Shown: positions 17,413 to 29,101, numbered from the stretch's first letter. The stretch: DNA of 64,000 nucleotides from Rickettsiales bacterium Ac37b (GCA_000746585.2 CP009217.2:124001-188000); one strand, 5' to 3'. Numbers and translations are program-made. Notes: generated by a model not told the origin, from the sequence alone.

Positions 17413-19272
17413 GTGATAGAAATAGATAATCTTAACTCATCTATAAATATACTCAAATATCATGCTATCAATGCGCCAGAAACATCTGGAATATATAAGA
17501 TGATAGATAAACATGGTGCATTATTATATATAGGGAAAGCAAAAAACCTACAGAAAAGGCTAAGCAGCTATACTAAAATAGCCAATTTAAATAATAGATT
17601 ACAAACTATGGTATCCCAAATTAATACCATAGAAACCGTACAAACCTCTTCAGAAGAAGAGGCATTGTTGCTCGAAGCTGACTTAATTAAGAATCTAAAA
17701 CCACGTTATAATATTCTCTTGCGTGATGACAAAACTTATCCTTACATTTTGATTCGTACCGATCATCCTTTTAGTCCCATTATAAAATATAGAGGTGAAA
17801 AGACAGTTAAAGGTAGGTATTTTGGACCTTTTGCTTCAGTTCAAGATGTAAAAAACACTATTGCTACTATACAAAAACTCTTTTTACTTAGAACCTGTTC
17901 AGATAATTATTTTGCAACGCGCCTCCGTCCTTGCTTACTTTACCAAACTAAAAGATGTTCAGCACCTTGCGTAGGTAAAATATCAGAGGAAGATTATCTT
18001 GCTTCAGTTCACGAAGTATATGATTTTCTCTCAGGTAAAGCAGAAAAACTACAGCAAAAGCTGCAGCAATTAATGCAGAAAGCAAGCAACAATATGCACT
18101 ACGAACTCGCTGCCCTCTATAGAGATCGTTTAAATTCACTTAAAACAATAGTAGCTAAAAATAGTAATTTTAAATCAATAAAAGAAGATACAGATATTAT
18201 CGCTATTTATCAAAAACTAGATGAAATATGCGTTTCAGTATTTTTCTTGAGAAATGGTCATAACTACGGTAATAAAAATTATTTTCTTAAAAACAACCTA
18301 CTCCAACCTCTAGGTGAAATATTAGGCTCTTTTATAGAACAGTTTTATCAACTCCATACTCCTCCAAAAGAAATTATTGTCAACGAAGCACTTCTAGATA
18401 GAGCTTTATTGCAAAATGCTTTAACTACCATAGCTAAAAATAAAGTTAAAATTATTGATCGTCTTAAAAAAGATCAACTTAATGCCAAAATTTTTGCAGA
18501 ATATAACGCTCAAGAAGCTTTAACTCAAAGACTTAGAGCCTTCACAACGCAGCATCAATTTGCAACTGAAATACAAAAATTATTTAAATTACCTACTATA
18601 CCAAAACGTATAGAGGTATATGATAACAGCCATATCATGGGAAGTTTTGCTGTAGGAGTTATGGTAGTAATTAAAGATTTTGGCTTTGATAAAAGTGCTT
18701 ATCGAAAATTTAATATAAAATCTACAACAGATAGCGATGATTATATGATGTTAAAAGAAGTACTTACCCGCAGGCTGATGAATCTCAAAAAGAAATTTCC
18801 ACAATACACTGCATCAGAATGGCCAGATTTTCTGTTAATTGATGGAGGAGCCGGACATTTAAAAATTGTAATGCAAGTACTTAGAGACCTAAACTTATCT
18901 CATCATTTAAATGTAGCATGTATTGCTAAAGGAATTGACCGCAATGCAGGAAAAGAACAATTTTTTACTCCAAGTAAACCACCTTTTACCTTGGATAAAA
19001 ATACTGAAGTAATGAAATATTTACAAATCATCAGGGATGAAGCACATAGATTTGCAATAACTACCCATCGAGCTAAAAGGAGTAAAGCTTTAACCCATTC
19101 CTCTTTAGATAACATACCTGATATAGGAAAAGTGAGGAAACAAATATTACTTAGCCATTTTGGTTCTATAAAAGCAATAACAGAAGCAAGTTTTAGAGAT
19201 TTAGCAGAAGTAAAATTTATTGGTAAAAAGATAGCTAAAGTTATTCACACCTATTTACATGAAGGCAAATAA
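17413..19272 (+). CDS. uvrC: UvrC, excinuclease ABC subunit C
   Basis: UvrC makes both incisions of nucleotide excision repair on the UvrB-DNA complex. The 619-residue protein starts at GTG. It has the GIY-YIG nuclease domain (SGIYKMIDKHGALLYIGKA, residues 20-38), the UVR segment near 200-240, the RNase-H-like 5' nuclease domain (EVYDNSHIMGSFAVGVMVV near 399, and LLIDGGAGHLKI near 475), and C-terminal helix-hairpin-helix motifs (IPDIGKVRKQILLSHFGS). The four-Cys cluster around CSDNYF, RPCLLYQ, KRCSAPC is kept. It is followed by pgsA after 44 bases. Confidence 0.97.
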   Translation: MIEIDNLNSSINILKYHAINAPETSGIYKMIDKHGALLYIGKAKNLQKRLSSYTKIANLNNRLQTMVSQINTIETVQTSSEEEALLLEADLIKNLKPRYNILLRDDKTYPYILIRTDHPFSPIIKYRGEKTVKGRYFGPFASVQDVKNTIATIQKLFLLRTCSDNYFATRLRPCLLYQTKRCSAPCVGKISEEDYLASVHEVYDFLSGKAEKLQQKLQQLMQKASNNMHYELAALYRDRLNSLKTIVAKNSNFKSIKEDTDIIAIYQKLDEICVSVFFLRNGHNYGNKNYFLKNNLLQPLGEILGSFIEQFYQLHTPPKEIIVNEALLDRALLQNALTTIAKNKVKIIDRLKKDQLNAKIFAEYNAQEALTQRLRAFTTQHQFATEIQKLFKLPTIPKRIEVYDNSHIMGSFAVGVMVVIKDFGFDKSAYRKFNIKSTTDSDDYMMLKEVLTRRLMNLKKKFPQYTASEWPDFLLIDGGAGHLKIVMQVLRDLNLSHHLNVACIAKGIDRNAGKEQFFTPSKPPFTLDKNTEVMKYLQIIRDEAHRFAITTHRAKRSKALTHSSLDNIPDIGKVRKQILLSHFGSIKAITEASFRDLAEVKFIGKKIAKVIHTYLHEGK

Positions 19273-19316
19273 ATAATAAAGTATAAAAAAAACTTTATAA
19301 TTTACTTGTAATATGT

Positions 19317-19898
19317 ATGGTAAATATGCCTTTAAGACCTTTATGGAAACGCGTACCCAATATTCTAACTGCCTCCCGTATCATAATTATACCCATTATT
19401 GTACTAAGTTTTTACTTAAACAATGGAGCGTTGGCACACCGTATATCAGCAACGCTGTTTTTATTTGCCTGTATAACAGATTTCTTTGATGGCTATTTAG
19501 CGCGTGCTTGGTCAATACAATCTGCTCTTGGAAGATTTCTTGATCCCATAGCTGATAAATTAATAGTAGGATCTGTAATATTAATGCTGGTACATTTTGA
19601 TCGCGCGGATATAATGCCTGCACTTGCTATTATTTGCCGCGAAATACTGGTATCAGGATTAAGAGAATTTTTAGCAGAATTACGCGTTAGTATGCCAGTA
19701 AGTGAATTATCTAAATTTAAAACTACTTTACAAATGACAGCTATTTTCTTATTGTTACTTGGAAATGAAGGAAGCTCACTAGAATATGTTGACTTAGCTG
19801 GCAAAATTACTTTATGGCTTGCAGCCGCTTTGACTATTTTTACAGGCTATGCTTATTTAAAAGCTAGCCTTCATTATATATCTCAAAATGAAGAATAA
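19317..19898 (+). CDS. pgsA: PgsA, CDP-diacylglycerol-glycerol-3-phosphate 3-phosphatidyltransferase
   Basis: PgsA makes phosphatidylglycerophosphate, the precursor of phosphatidylglycerol and cardiolipin. The 193-residue membrane protein carries the complete CDP-alcohol phosphotransferase signature DGYLARAWSIQSALG plus RFLDPIADK (D-G-x2-A-R-x8-G-x3-D-x3-D). N-terminal WKRVPNILTASRIIIIPI is the usual first helix. The uvrC-pgsA order is common in proteobacteria. murA starts 5 bases downstream, so the two are probably co-transcribed. Confidence 0.95.
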   Translation: MVNMPLRPLWKRVPNILTASRIIIIPIIVLSFYLNNGALAHRISATLFLFACITDFFDGYLARAWSIQSALGRFLDPIADKLIVGSVILMLVHFDRADIMPALAIICREILVSGLREFLAELRVSMPVSELSKFKTTLQMTAIFLLLLGNEGSSLEYVDLAGKITLWLAAALTIFTGYAYLKASLHYISQNEE

Positions 19899-19903
19899 AC
19901 AAT

Positions 19904-21187
19904 ATGGATAAAATTTTTATTAAGGGTGGTAAACCTTTAAAAGGCACAATTGCAATCTCTGGATCTAAAAATGCTGCATTGCCTATTATGGCTGCATCTT
20001 TACTTACAGCTGATACTTTAATTCTCTCTAATATTCCCTTACTTGCAGATATAACTACTATGTCTCATCTTCTAACTAACCATGGGGTCTCCTTAACGGT
20101 AGATGGGATTGCTTCTTTTACTTATCAAAATGGTAGAGTATTACAACTTAATGCTGCAAATGTTAATAATTATACAGCTCCCTATGATATAGTACGTAAA
20201 ATGAGAGCTTCCGTATGGGTACTTGGTCCTTTACTTGCACGTTTTGGGCAAGCTTGCGTATCTTTACCTGGAGGATGTGCTATAGGAAATCGTCCTATAG
20301 ATCTACACATATCTGCTCTAGAAAAACTAGGGGCATCTATTGAATTAAAAGATGGTTATATAATAGCACATACCAAATCTAAACTAAAAGGTGCTAATAT
20401 TCGCTTTGATAAGGTATCAGTTGGTGCCACAGCTAATATAATGATGGCAGCAACTTTAGCAGAAGGATATACTACTATTACAAATGTTGCAAAAGAACCT
20501 GAGATATGCGATTTAGCTGTATGTTTAAAAGCAATGGGAGCTCAAGTAGAAGGGGTTGGAACAGACACTATTACCATTGAAGGGGTAAAGCAATTACACG
20601 GCACCCATCATACAGTTATTCCTGATCGTATTGAAGCTGGTACTTATGCAATTGCTGCAGCTATCACTGGTGGAGAAATTAATTTAACTAATATTAATCA
20701 GGAATTAATTGATAATATAATACAAAAATTGGAACATGCAGGTGTAAGTACCGCCATAACTGATACCGGTATGTTAGTAAAAAGATCTGAAGATCATATA
20801 TACTCTACTGATATTCATACTCAGCCCTATCCAGGTTTTCCAACCGACATGCAAGCGCAATTTATGGCGTTAATGTCTATTGCTCGTGGATCTTCTCTTA
20901 TTTCTGAAAATATATTTGAAAACCGCTTTATGCATGCCTCAGAATTAATGAGAATGGGTGCTGATATCACTGTAAATGGCAGTGTTGCTATGGTAAAAGG
21001 AATAAATCAGCTTAAAGGCGCACCAGTTATGGCAACAGATCTACGTGCTTCGGTATCTTTAGTACTCGCTGCACTTGCAGCAAAAGGTAACACTCAAATC
21101 AGTCGTGTTTATCATATAGATAGGGGTTATGAAAGAATAGAAGAAAAATTAGTAGCTTGTGGAGCTGATATAGAACGAATTAAATAA
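19904..21187 (+). CDS. murA: MurA, UDP-N-acetylglucosamine 1-carboxyvinyltransferase
   Basis: MurA transfers enolpyruvate from PEP to UDP-GlcNAc, the first committed step of peptidoglycan synthesis. The 427-residue protein has GSKNAALPIMAASLL at residues 20-34 and the catalytic loop SLPGGCAIGNRPIDLH near 115-130 with the active Cys, so it should be fosfomycin-sensitive in principle. TANIMMAATLAEG and PYPGFPTDMQAQFMAL are further family blocks. Together with mreBC it indicates a peptidoglycan-making cell. Confidence 0.97.
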   Translation: MDKIFIKGGKPLKGTIAISGSKNAALPIMAASLLTADTLILSNIPLLADITTMSHLLTNHGVSLTVDGIASFTYQNGRVLQLNAANVNNYTAPYDIVRKMRASVWVLGPLLARFGQACVSLPGGCAIGNRPIDLHISALEKLGASIELKDGYIIAHTKSKLKGANIRFDKVSVGATANIMMAATLAEGYTTITNVAKEPEICDLAVCLKAMGAQVEGVGTDTITIEGVKQLHGTHHTVIPDRIEAGTYAIAAAITGGEINLTNINQELIDNIIQKLEHAGVSTAITDTGMLVKRSEDHIYSTDIHTQPYPGFPTDMQAQFMALMSIARGSSLISENIFENRFMHASELMRMGADITVNGSVAMVKGINQLKGAPVMATDLRASVSLVLAALAAKGNTQISRVYHIDRGYERIEEKLVACGADIERIK

Positions 21188-21212
21188 ATATCTAACTATA
21201 AAACATAAAAAT

Positions 21213-22106
21213 ATGAGTACCATTTTACCTTTTTTATTCAAAAATACACCTATACGTGGCAGGATATGCCGTGTTAATAGCGTTGTTGATCAGATAATAA
21301 AACAACACAATTATCCTCCATTAATTTCACATTTACTTGCAGAAGCAACCATAATAACCGTCATACTGGCTAGTATAAATAATAAATCTGAACAAAATAC
21401 TACTACATTACAAATAAAGTCAGATGGTCCTATTAGTTTACTCACAGTGGATTGTTTTAATCAAAATAAAATTAGAGGTTATGTTGGGTATGATCCTCAT
21501 TCCTACAAAAAACTTATAGAAAATGAAACAAACCCTAGATTGTCGGAGTTATTCACCAATGGATATCTTGCAATTACATTAAATCATAACTTACCAAATA
21601 GATATCAAGGAATTGTAGATTTACAATTAGAAACTATTACCGCATGTATAGAAAATTATTTTTTACAATCAGAACAGATAGATACCTCTTTGGTAGTATC
21701 TACTGGGCAAAACTACCTAAAAACAGGTATGCAGTGGTGCGGTGGCGGTATCATAATACAAAAATTGCCTTCTGAACAAAATCAAATATTCGCATTAGAC
21801 AATTTATGGGAAGAAATCAAAATACTGACCGAGACTGTTAAAATTGACGAACTCATAGATCCTATTCTACCTAAAGAAGATTTACTTTATAGATTATATA
21901 ATCAACATGAAGTATTACTATTTCCAGAACAAAATTTTATATTTGAATGTCGTTGCTCACGAGAAAAAGCACAAAGTATTTTTAACACTATACCGTATGA
22001 AGAATTAGATTCCTTTAAAATAGATGATTACATAGAAATTAAGTGTGAATTTTGTGGTAAAAAAGAAATCTTTTATGATCATGAACACTCAGGAACAAAT
22101 AATTAA
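21213..22106 (+). CDS. hslO: Hsp33-family redox-regulated chaperone (HslO)
   Basis: Hsp33 is a cytoplasmic holdase switched on by oxidation of a C-terminal zinc centre. The 297-residue protein has both Cys motifs: CRC near residue 249 and CEFC near 280, the C-X-C and C-X2-C pairs that bind zinc. The N-terminal domain has the family's LLAEATIITVILAS stretch and the MQWCGGGIIIQKLP loop near 172. The gene starts 25 bases after murA and is probably part of that transcript. Confidence 0.94.
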   Translation: MSTILPFLFKNTPIRGRICRVNSVVDQIIKQHNYPPLISHLLAEATIITVILASINNKSEQNTTTLQIKSDGPISLLTVDCFNQNKIRGYVGYDPHSYKKLIENETNPRLSELFTNGYLAITLNHNLPNRYQGIVDLQLETITACIENYFLQSEQIDTSLVVSTGQNYLKTGMQWCGGGIIIQKLPSEQNQIFALDNLWEEIKILTETVKIDELIDPILPKEDLLYRLYNQHEVLLFPEQNFIFECRCSREKAQSIFNTIPYEELDSFKIDDYIEIKCEFCGKKEIFYDHEHSGTNN

Positions 22107-22176
22107 ATTACATATTATCTTGATATGTTAAAAAAATTTTAATATTATACTTTAGACTAATTTTAATAGTATATAT

Positions 22177-23916
22177 ATGAATCAACACAAATCTTTAAGT
22201 ATAAATCAAAAAAATTATACCATCATCCTTTTAGGATTTTCACAAGGTATTCTATTATATTTATTACATATTTTATTACAAAACCATATCTTCCATGATA
22301 ATAACATTCATATTTGGCTTCCTATATATTTAACTACCTTATTATTACCTCTTACATTTCAATTAGTTTTTACAAATTTTGGTTCAAAAATCTTTTGGTG
22401 CTTTATTCTTAGCTCAGCTATTATTATAACATTAACTGGTATTTATACGGGTAATATTACTTTAGAAAAATTTTCAAGCTTAACATGTATTTTCTCTCTA
22501 ACTATTACTATAGCTTGGTTTATTTCCTTACCTTTTTTACAAGCATATTTAAGTAATTCAAATAAATCTTCTCTATATAAAAACTTATATTATTATTCAT
22601 GGAAAAATTTTATTTTACTATTAGAAGCCTCTATATTTGTATTATTGGTATGGATATTATTGATTTTATGTGCAGCGCTATTTAATATAATAGATATTAA
22701 TTTCTTTACCAAACTTGTATCTAAAAAATGGTTTAAATATGTTGTAAGTAGTACTACATTTTCTATCGCCGTCTGTATATTACACAGCGATGAAACTATG
22801 ATAGTTTTTTTGCGAAAACAAATTTTAACTTTACTAAAATGGTTATTACCTATTAACGCAGTAATATTAGTCCTTTTTATATTATTTTTACCGTTTACAG
22901 GCTTACAACCTTTATGGAATACTCATTCTGCTACTACTTTAATATTATCTCTTATTATATGGACGATTATACTATTAAACGCTGCTTATCAAGATGGTGA
23001 AAATGATGCGCCTTTTGGTAAAACTATCCTAGCTTTAATCAAGATAGCTATTTTTACCTTACCTATATATTCAGCTATATGTATTTATGCTCTATATCTT
23101 AGAGTTGAGCAATATGGTTGGTCTAGTGATAGAATATGGGGAGGTATATTAATTTTTATTATTACTATCGAATCGTTAGGATATACATATTCTTGCATTT
23201 TTAATAACGCGAAATGGCTTGATAAATTAGGTAAAGTTAATATTTTTGTATCTATTCTTACAATAATTATTCTTATTTTAACTAACACTCCTTTTTTAAG
23301 TCCTACAAAAATTGCTGCTAATTCTCAAATTACAAGACTCTTAGAGAATAATATATCATATGAACTTTTTGATTATTATTACTTTAAATATGATTTAGGT
23401 AAAATTGGAATAAATAAATTAAAAGAATTAGAGGTGTTAGAAGATTCTAAACATAAGGAAGCGGGTGCTATAAGGAAAAAAGCAGAAATGGTGCTGCGCG
23501 ATCAATCCCCTTACTGGAAGCATAGTAATCAACCCTCAGTTACCTTAGAAGACTTAGAAAAAAAATTAAAGCTATTTCCAAGCGGCGCACTAGACAATAA
23601 TTTTCTGTTATTTTTACAGAATAGTACATATATAAATAACTGTAACGATTCCTCAAGTTGCGTGGTAATTTCATTAGATTTAGATCATGATAATCTAAAC
23701 GAATATGTATTAATTAGCCAATATTCTGGGAATATTTTTAAAAAAAATCAGAAGGAAGAATGGCAACATATAGGTTCTGCTCAGATGACCTACCCTATGT
23801 CATTGGCATGGGATGAGCTTATAGCTTCTTTAGAAAAGCACGAATTTAAACCTGTAGCCAAAAAATTTGATGATATTCTGATTGGTAAATTCTTATTCCG
23901 TGTTAATGAAAAATAA
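22177..23916 (+). CDS. Multi-pass membrane protein, DUF4153-like
   Basis: The first ~385 residues hold about ten or eleven hydrophobic helices. The block ALYLRVEQYGWSSDRIWGG near residue 306 resembles the YGxTxxR motif of DUF4153 membrane proteins. The C-terminal ~190 residues are soluble and probably periplasmic, with a repeated Leu/Glu/Lys-rich helix pattern and a segment with acidic turns (ISLDLDHDNLNEYVLIS) that could bind calcium. Its function is unknown in the family. It lies 70 bases after hslO in the same direction. Confidence 0.7.
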   Translation: MNQHKSLSINQKNYTIILLGFSQGILLYLLHILLQNHIFHDNNIHIWLPIYLTTLLLPLTFQLVFTNFGSKIFWCFILSSAIIITLTGIYTGNITLEKFSSLTCIFSLTITIAWFISLPFLQAYLSNSNKSSLYKNLYYYSWKNFILLLEASIFVLLVWILLILCAALFNIIDINFFTKLVSKKWFKYVVSSTTFSIAVCILHSDETMIVFLRKQILTLLKWLLPINAVILVLFILFLPFTGLQPLWNTHSATTLILSLIIWTIILLNAAYQDGENDAPFGKTILALIKIAIFTLPIYSAICIYALYLRVEQYGWSSDRIWGGILIFIITIESLGYTYSCIFNNAKWLDKLGKVNIFVSILTIIILILTNTPFLSPTKIAANSQITRLLENNISYELFDYYYFKYDLGKIGINKLKELEVLEDSKHKEAGAIRKKAEMVLRDQSPYWKHSNQPSVTLEDLEKKLKLFPSGALDNNFLLFLQNSTYINNCNDSSSCVVISLDLDHDNLNEYVLISQYSGNIFKKNQKEEWQHIGSAQMTYPMSLAWDELIASLEKHEFKPVAKKFDDILIGKFLFRVNEK

Positions 23917-23924
23917 GAATATTT

Positions 23925-24026
23925 ACTATAGAAATTAAGTTGTATTTGGGACTAGGCAGATAGATCAAAGCCTATAAATAGTAGGAGAGCTTTGAGCTAA
24001 CCGCATCCCGAATCAAATCTATATAG
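23925..24026. repeat. Family-A MITE copy
   Basis: The left end ACTATAGAAATTAAGTTG and the interior (GGGACTAGGCAGATAG, then AAAGCCTATAAATAGTAGGAG and GCTTTGAGCTAACCGC) match the other family-A copies; the right end has decayed to CAAATCTATATAG. It lies between two convergent genes. A family-D-like remnant may follow to about 24106. Confidence 0.8.
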
Positions 24027-24151
24027 TAAATTAATTTGGATTAGAATAGACATGAAGAGCGAGTGGCAACACACATATTTAAAAAAAACTATAAAGTAAC
24101 GCTCTATCGGCCTCATCACTCGTACAATTTTAATGGTAAATAGTATCATTC

Positions 24152-25714
24152 TTAATGGCTAAGCTCTGTAGCCTGGTTATTAGGATCAACTTTTTTGACA
24201 CATACCATAACGAGTATACTAATAAAAAATAAACCTGCGATAGAAAAAAAGACTTGATTAATACTCATAACAAATGATTCTAATAAGGCTAAACTATAAA
24301 GCTGCTTTAATGCTGCTAAGTCAGGATTAAAATAATTAAAACTATTAAATTTTTGCTTCAATAATGAAAGTGTATATTGCGCTTCATAACTAGTTTCTGT
24401 TACTTGCGAACGTAATGTCAGAAAATTTTTCTTTTGCCAATTTTGTAACAATGTATTATTTAACGCTAGGCCAATAGCCCCTCCTAGATTGCGCATTAAA
24501 TTATATAAACCGCTTGCATTTTTTACTTCACTCTTAGCAAGAGTACCTAGGGAGATAGTGGTAATAGGTAAAAAACAAAACATTAATGAGAAGCCTCTAA
24601 TTGCCTGAGGCCAAAAAAGATCCATAAAGCCTGACTCAGAAGTAATATTAGTATTAATCATACATACTGTACCAAATAACACTAGTCCCATTATTAACAT
24701 TAACCTTAAATCCATTTTTTTTGACAACATGCCTGCAACTGGAGCAGATAACAACTGAAATATACCTGTAATCATTAAATATTGGCCAATTTGTAAGCTA
24801 TTAAGATTATGTACTGTAGCTAAATAAATAGGTATAAGAAATATAACACTATATAAACCCCATCCAATCACAAAACTAAATATACAACCAGCACAAAAAT
24901 TACTATTTTTAAAAGGTTTAAAACTAATAACAGAATTTGGCGTAGTCAATATTCTATAAATTAATAGAATAAAAGTTATAATTGTTATTACAGTAAAAAC
25001 AATAATGAGTTTATTATCAAACCACTCTTTGCGGGGTCCTTCTTCCAAAATAAATTGCAAACTTGCAAGACTTATAGCTATTAATACAATTCCAAGCACA
25101 TCCATTTGTTTTAATAAAGAAATATTAGGAGAATCAACATTTACTAAGAACCAGGTAGAAATACACACCATAATTCCAGGTATAATATTTAACAAAAATA
25201 GATAGTGCCAGGATATATATTCCGTTAAATACCCACCTATAACAGGCCCAGAAATAGGAGCCACAGTCACTACAACTCCTACTATCACTGAAATCATCGG
25301 CTGTTGTTTAGGAGGAAATAAAATATATATAGTAGAGAAAACTGTTGGTATCATACTTCCACCAAATAACCCTTGAAAAGCACGAAATATCACCATTGAT
25401 TCCAAATTCCAGCTTAATGCACATGCCACACTCATAATTGTGAAACCTAAGCATGAAACAAAAAATACTATTCTTGTTGAAAAAATATGGGTGAGCCAAC
25501 CCGAGATAGGTATAATAATAACTTCAGCAATGAGATATGAAGTTTGAATCCAACTAATTTCATCTTGAGTTGCAGATAAACCAGCTTGTATTTCTGATAA
25601 AGAACTAGCTACAATTTGGATATCCAACACTGCCATAAACATCCCAACTATTAAACCAATGAATCCTATCCATTCGTTTACAGTTAATACACGATATGAT
25701 GAACTACTTGACAT
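24152..25714 (-). CDS. EmrB/QacA-type MFS drug exporter (DHA2 family)
   Basis: The 520-residue protein has about 14 hydrophobic helices, the DHA2 layout. Motif D1-like FMAVLDIQIVASSLSEIQAG is in helix 1 and motif C-like VAPISGPVIGGYLTEYISWH in helix 5, both standard for EmrB. It sits 5 bases downstream of the membrane-fusion protein gene, so the pair forms an inner-membrane pump with periplasmic adaptor that would work with a TolC-type outer-membrane channel. The substrates cannot be told from sequence. No regulator is adjacent. Confidence 0.92.
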   Translation of the reverse strand: MSSSSSYRVLTVNEWIGFIGLIVGMFMAVLDIQIVASSLSEIQAGLSATQDEISWIQTSYLIAEVIIIPISGWLTHIFSTRIVFFVSCLGFTIMSVACALSWNLESMVIFRAFQGLFGGSMIPTVFSTIYILFPPKQQPMISVIVGVVVTVAPISGPVIGGYLTEYISWHYLFLLNIIPGIMVCISTWFLVNVDSPNISLLKQMDVLGIVLIAISLASLQFILEEGPRKEWFDNKLIIVFTVITIITFILLIYRILTTPNSVISFKPFKNSNFCAGCIFSFVIGWGLYSVIFLIPIYLATVHNLNSLQIGQYLMITGIFQLLSAPVAGMLSKKMDLRLMLIMGLVLFGTVCMINTNITSESGFMDLFWPQAIRGFSLMFCFLPITTISLGTLAKSEVKNASGLYNLMRNLGGAIGLALNNTLLQNWQKKNFLTLRSQVTETSYEAQYTLSLLKQKFNSFNYFNPDLAALKQLYSLALLESFVMSINQVFFSIAGLFFISILVMVCVKKVDPNNQATELSH

Positions 25715-25719
25715 ATTAA

Positions 25720-26781
25720 TTACTTTAAATATACAGAAATAACACTAGACATTCCTGGCTTTAACTTGGATAAATCCTGATTTTCGTCAAACATTATTTT
25801 TATAGGTATACGTTGAACTATTTTAGTAAAATTTCCTGTAGCATTCTCTGGAGGAAAAATACTAAATTCAGCACCGGTAGCAGGAAACATACTTTCTACC
25901 CTACCTTTAAATTTCTTACCTTGCAAACTGTCAATTTTAATGATGACTTTTTGTCCATTTTTTATACGCTCTATCTGAGTTTCTTTAAAGTTAGCTTCCA
26001 CCCATACCTTGCCACTATGTACTAAATAAGCTAATGCTATACCAGGCTGGGCCAATTGACCTATCTGCAGGGCATTTTTAGTAATAACACCTGAATTTTG
26101 AGCCTTAATCTCCGTATTTTCTAAGTCAATTTTACTTAAAGATAATTCTGCTTCAGAGTATTTTTTCTTAGCTTGTAAACTTAAATATTCTGCTTCAAGT
26201 ATTTCTAATTGTTCCTTCACAGCAAGAAAATTAGCATTTGCACTATTATATTCTGCTTGAGAGTTTTTCTGACTTTCAATATTACGATCATAAGATTGAT
26301 GTGAAATAGCTCCCTCTTTAATTAAATTTTTTGCACGTGCGTAATCTTTATTAGCCCTTTCTAACACAGATGAAGCATAATCTAATTTACCCTTTGCTTC
26401 GTTAATACGTTCTTCTTGAATTTTAAACTGTTTTTCAAGTTTTTGTATAGAATATGCTGCTAATTCAAGATTAGATTCAGCTTGTTTTACCTTCTCTTGA
26501 TAATCACAATCATCAATACGGGCAATAACATCACCTTTTTGTATCACTTGGTTATCTTGTATAAACAAATCTTTTATATAACCAGTTACTTTTGGCTTAA
26601 CAATGGTAATATCTGATTTTAAATAAGCATCATCTGTTGATTCATAATGTTGACCTATGAAGAACCAATATAACAAAAATATTATTAATACAGATAAAGC
26701 TACTATTATAGTTATATTTTTGATATTTTGCTTAACCATATAGGTTAAATTTTTATCTAAGCTCATCTTGAAATATACCAA
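25720..26781 (-). CDS. EmrA/HlyD-family membrane fusion protein
   Basis: The 353-residue protein has one N-terminal membrane anchor (NITIIVALSVLIIFLLYWFF, residues 21-40), then the lipoyl half-motif YLKSDITIVKPKVTGYIKD, a long coiled coil (about 90-215), the second lipoyl half near AQNSGVITKNALQIGQL, and a beta-barrel end (MSSVISVYLK). This order is typical of EmrA adaptors for MFS pumps. It is the promoter-proximal gene of the pair. The start could be Met6 rather than Met1. Confidence 0.93.
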   Translation of the reverse strand: MVYFKMSLDKNLTYMVKQNIKNITIIVALSVLIIFLLYWFFIGQHYESTDDAYLKSDITIVKPKVTGYIKDLFIQDNQVIQKGDVIARIDDCDYQEKVKQAESNLELAAYSIQKLEKQFKIQEERINEAKGKLDYASSVLERANKDYARAKNLIKEGAISHQSYDRNIESQKNSQAEYNSANANFLAVKEQLEILEAEYLSLQAKKKYSEAELSLSKIDLENTEIKAQNSGVITKNALQIGQLAQPGIALAYLVHSGKVWVEANFKETQIERIKNGQKVIIKIDSLQGKKFKGRVESMFPATGAEFSIFPPENATGNFTKIVQRIPIKIMFDENQDLSKLKPGMSSVISVYLK

Positions 26782-26892
26782 TTGTTACTTTTTAATATAT
26801 AACTATGGTTTGATTTAGATATTTGTCAAGATATACAAGCATTTTACTTATCATTTATATAAAAATCGATAACTAATTATTGCTTTTACTAA

Positions 26893-28002
<1,110 letters not shown>

Positions 28003-28020
28003 TTGCTTCATTATTAATGA

Positions 28021-28887
28021 ATGAATATAATAGATCGTAACAAAAATTTTTGGTTTTTTCGTTTAACTGCTTTAATTAAAAGCTTTTACCATAGCGTAAT
28101 ACTAGCTTTGTGTATATTAATAGTTGTAATATTTATTATTTTAGATATTAAAAAACATCATACTTTATTAACATTCAAAACTACGGTATTAGATTTTATT
28201 TCTCCACCCATCCAAATTATATATGAAGAATTATACAGCTTAAAAACTGCTATGAAATCATTAAAAGAGCTTCCTAATTTAAAACATGAAAATATTAGAT
28301 TAAAACAAGAGAATTATTTATTGAAACAACAATATAATATAGCCCTACAATTAAAAATTGAAAATCAACAATTACATAAATTACTAAATTTTGTCCATAA
28401 TTTAGATTATACTTATACAACTACCAGAGTTATTAATAACTTTAATACACCTTATATTAAATCTATTTTGATTACTGCAGGAAAAGATTGTGGTATATAC
28501 AAAGGACAAATTGTGATTAATAATGACGGATTAGTTGGAAGAGTACAAGATGTAGCCCATAAAACATCTCGGGTGCTCTTAATTACTGATCTTCATTCTC
28601 GTGTACCAGTTATAACCATAAACTCTAGGGAACGTGGAATTGCTAAAGGTACAAATACTGACCATTTATCCCTACTATATACCACAGACAATAGTAATAT
28701 TTCAGTTGGAGAAATTGTTGTCACTTCAGATGATGGAGAATTTTTTCCTCCTGGAATATTAGTAGGTATAATTTCTGAAGTGAAAGGTGGCCGTATTACT
28801 ATTACACCCGCCGTACAGCTAAATATTCTAGACACAGCACTTATTATTGGATACCCAAAATCAGAATTTAAATTAGGTAATAATTAA
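28021..28887 (+). CDS. mreC: MreC, rod-shape-determining protein
   Basis: MreC is a periplasmic scaffold linking MreB to the elongasome. The 288-residue protein has one N-terminal membrane helix (residues 25-45), a coiled coil (about 70-120, with ENIRLKQENYLLKQQYN) and the two beta-barrel domain containing VINNDGLVGRVQDV, SRVLLITDLHSRVPV and DDGEFFPPGILVGII. mreD is not next to it. The mreB-mreC pair is a transcription unit. Confidence 0.94.
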   Translation: MNIIDRNKNFWFFRLTALIKSFYHSVILALCILIVVIFIILDIKKHHTLLTFKTTVLDFISPPIQIIYEELYSLKTAMKSLKELPNLKHENIRLKQENYLLKQQYNIALQLKIENQQLHKLLNFVHNLDYTYTTTRVINNFNTPYIKSILITAGKDCGIYKGQIVINNDGLVGRVQDVAHKTSRVLLITDLHSRVPVITINSRERGIAKGTNTDHLSLLYTTDNSNISVGEIVVTSDDGEFFPPGILVGIISEVKGGRITITPAVQLNILDTALIIGYPKSEFKLGNN

Positions 28888-28969
28888 TTTTATAGCTTAA
28901 GCACTTTATATAGTTTTTATTTAATAATTTTAAACAATATTTAAAGAATAAGTTTTATTTTAGTAATAT

Positions 28970-29074
28970 TATAGTAAATTAAATTGTATTGGGGACGAAG
29001 AACGATAAGCAAAACCTAGAAATAATAGGAGCGCGAAGAGTAACAATATTCCTAATTCAAATCAATTTACTATA
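28970..29074. repeat. Family-A MITE copy
   Basis: TATAGTAAATTAAATTGTAT on the left and CAAATCAATTTACTATA on the right bound about 105 bp; the middle has the family's AAAACCTAGAAATAATAGG segment. It lies in the leader of the glycosyltransferase gene, ending 27 bases before its ATG, and may influence its expression. Confidence 0.85.
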
Positions 29075-29101
29075 TAGGATTATAACACAATAAAACTTTA
29101 T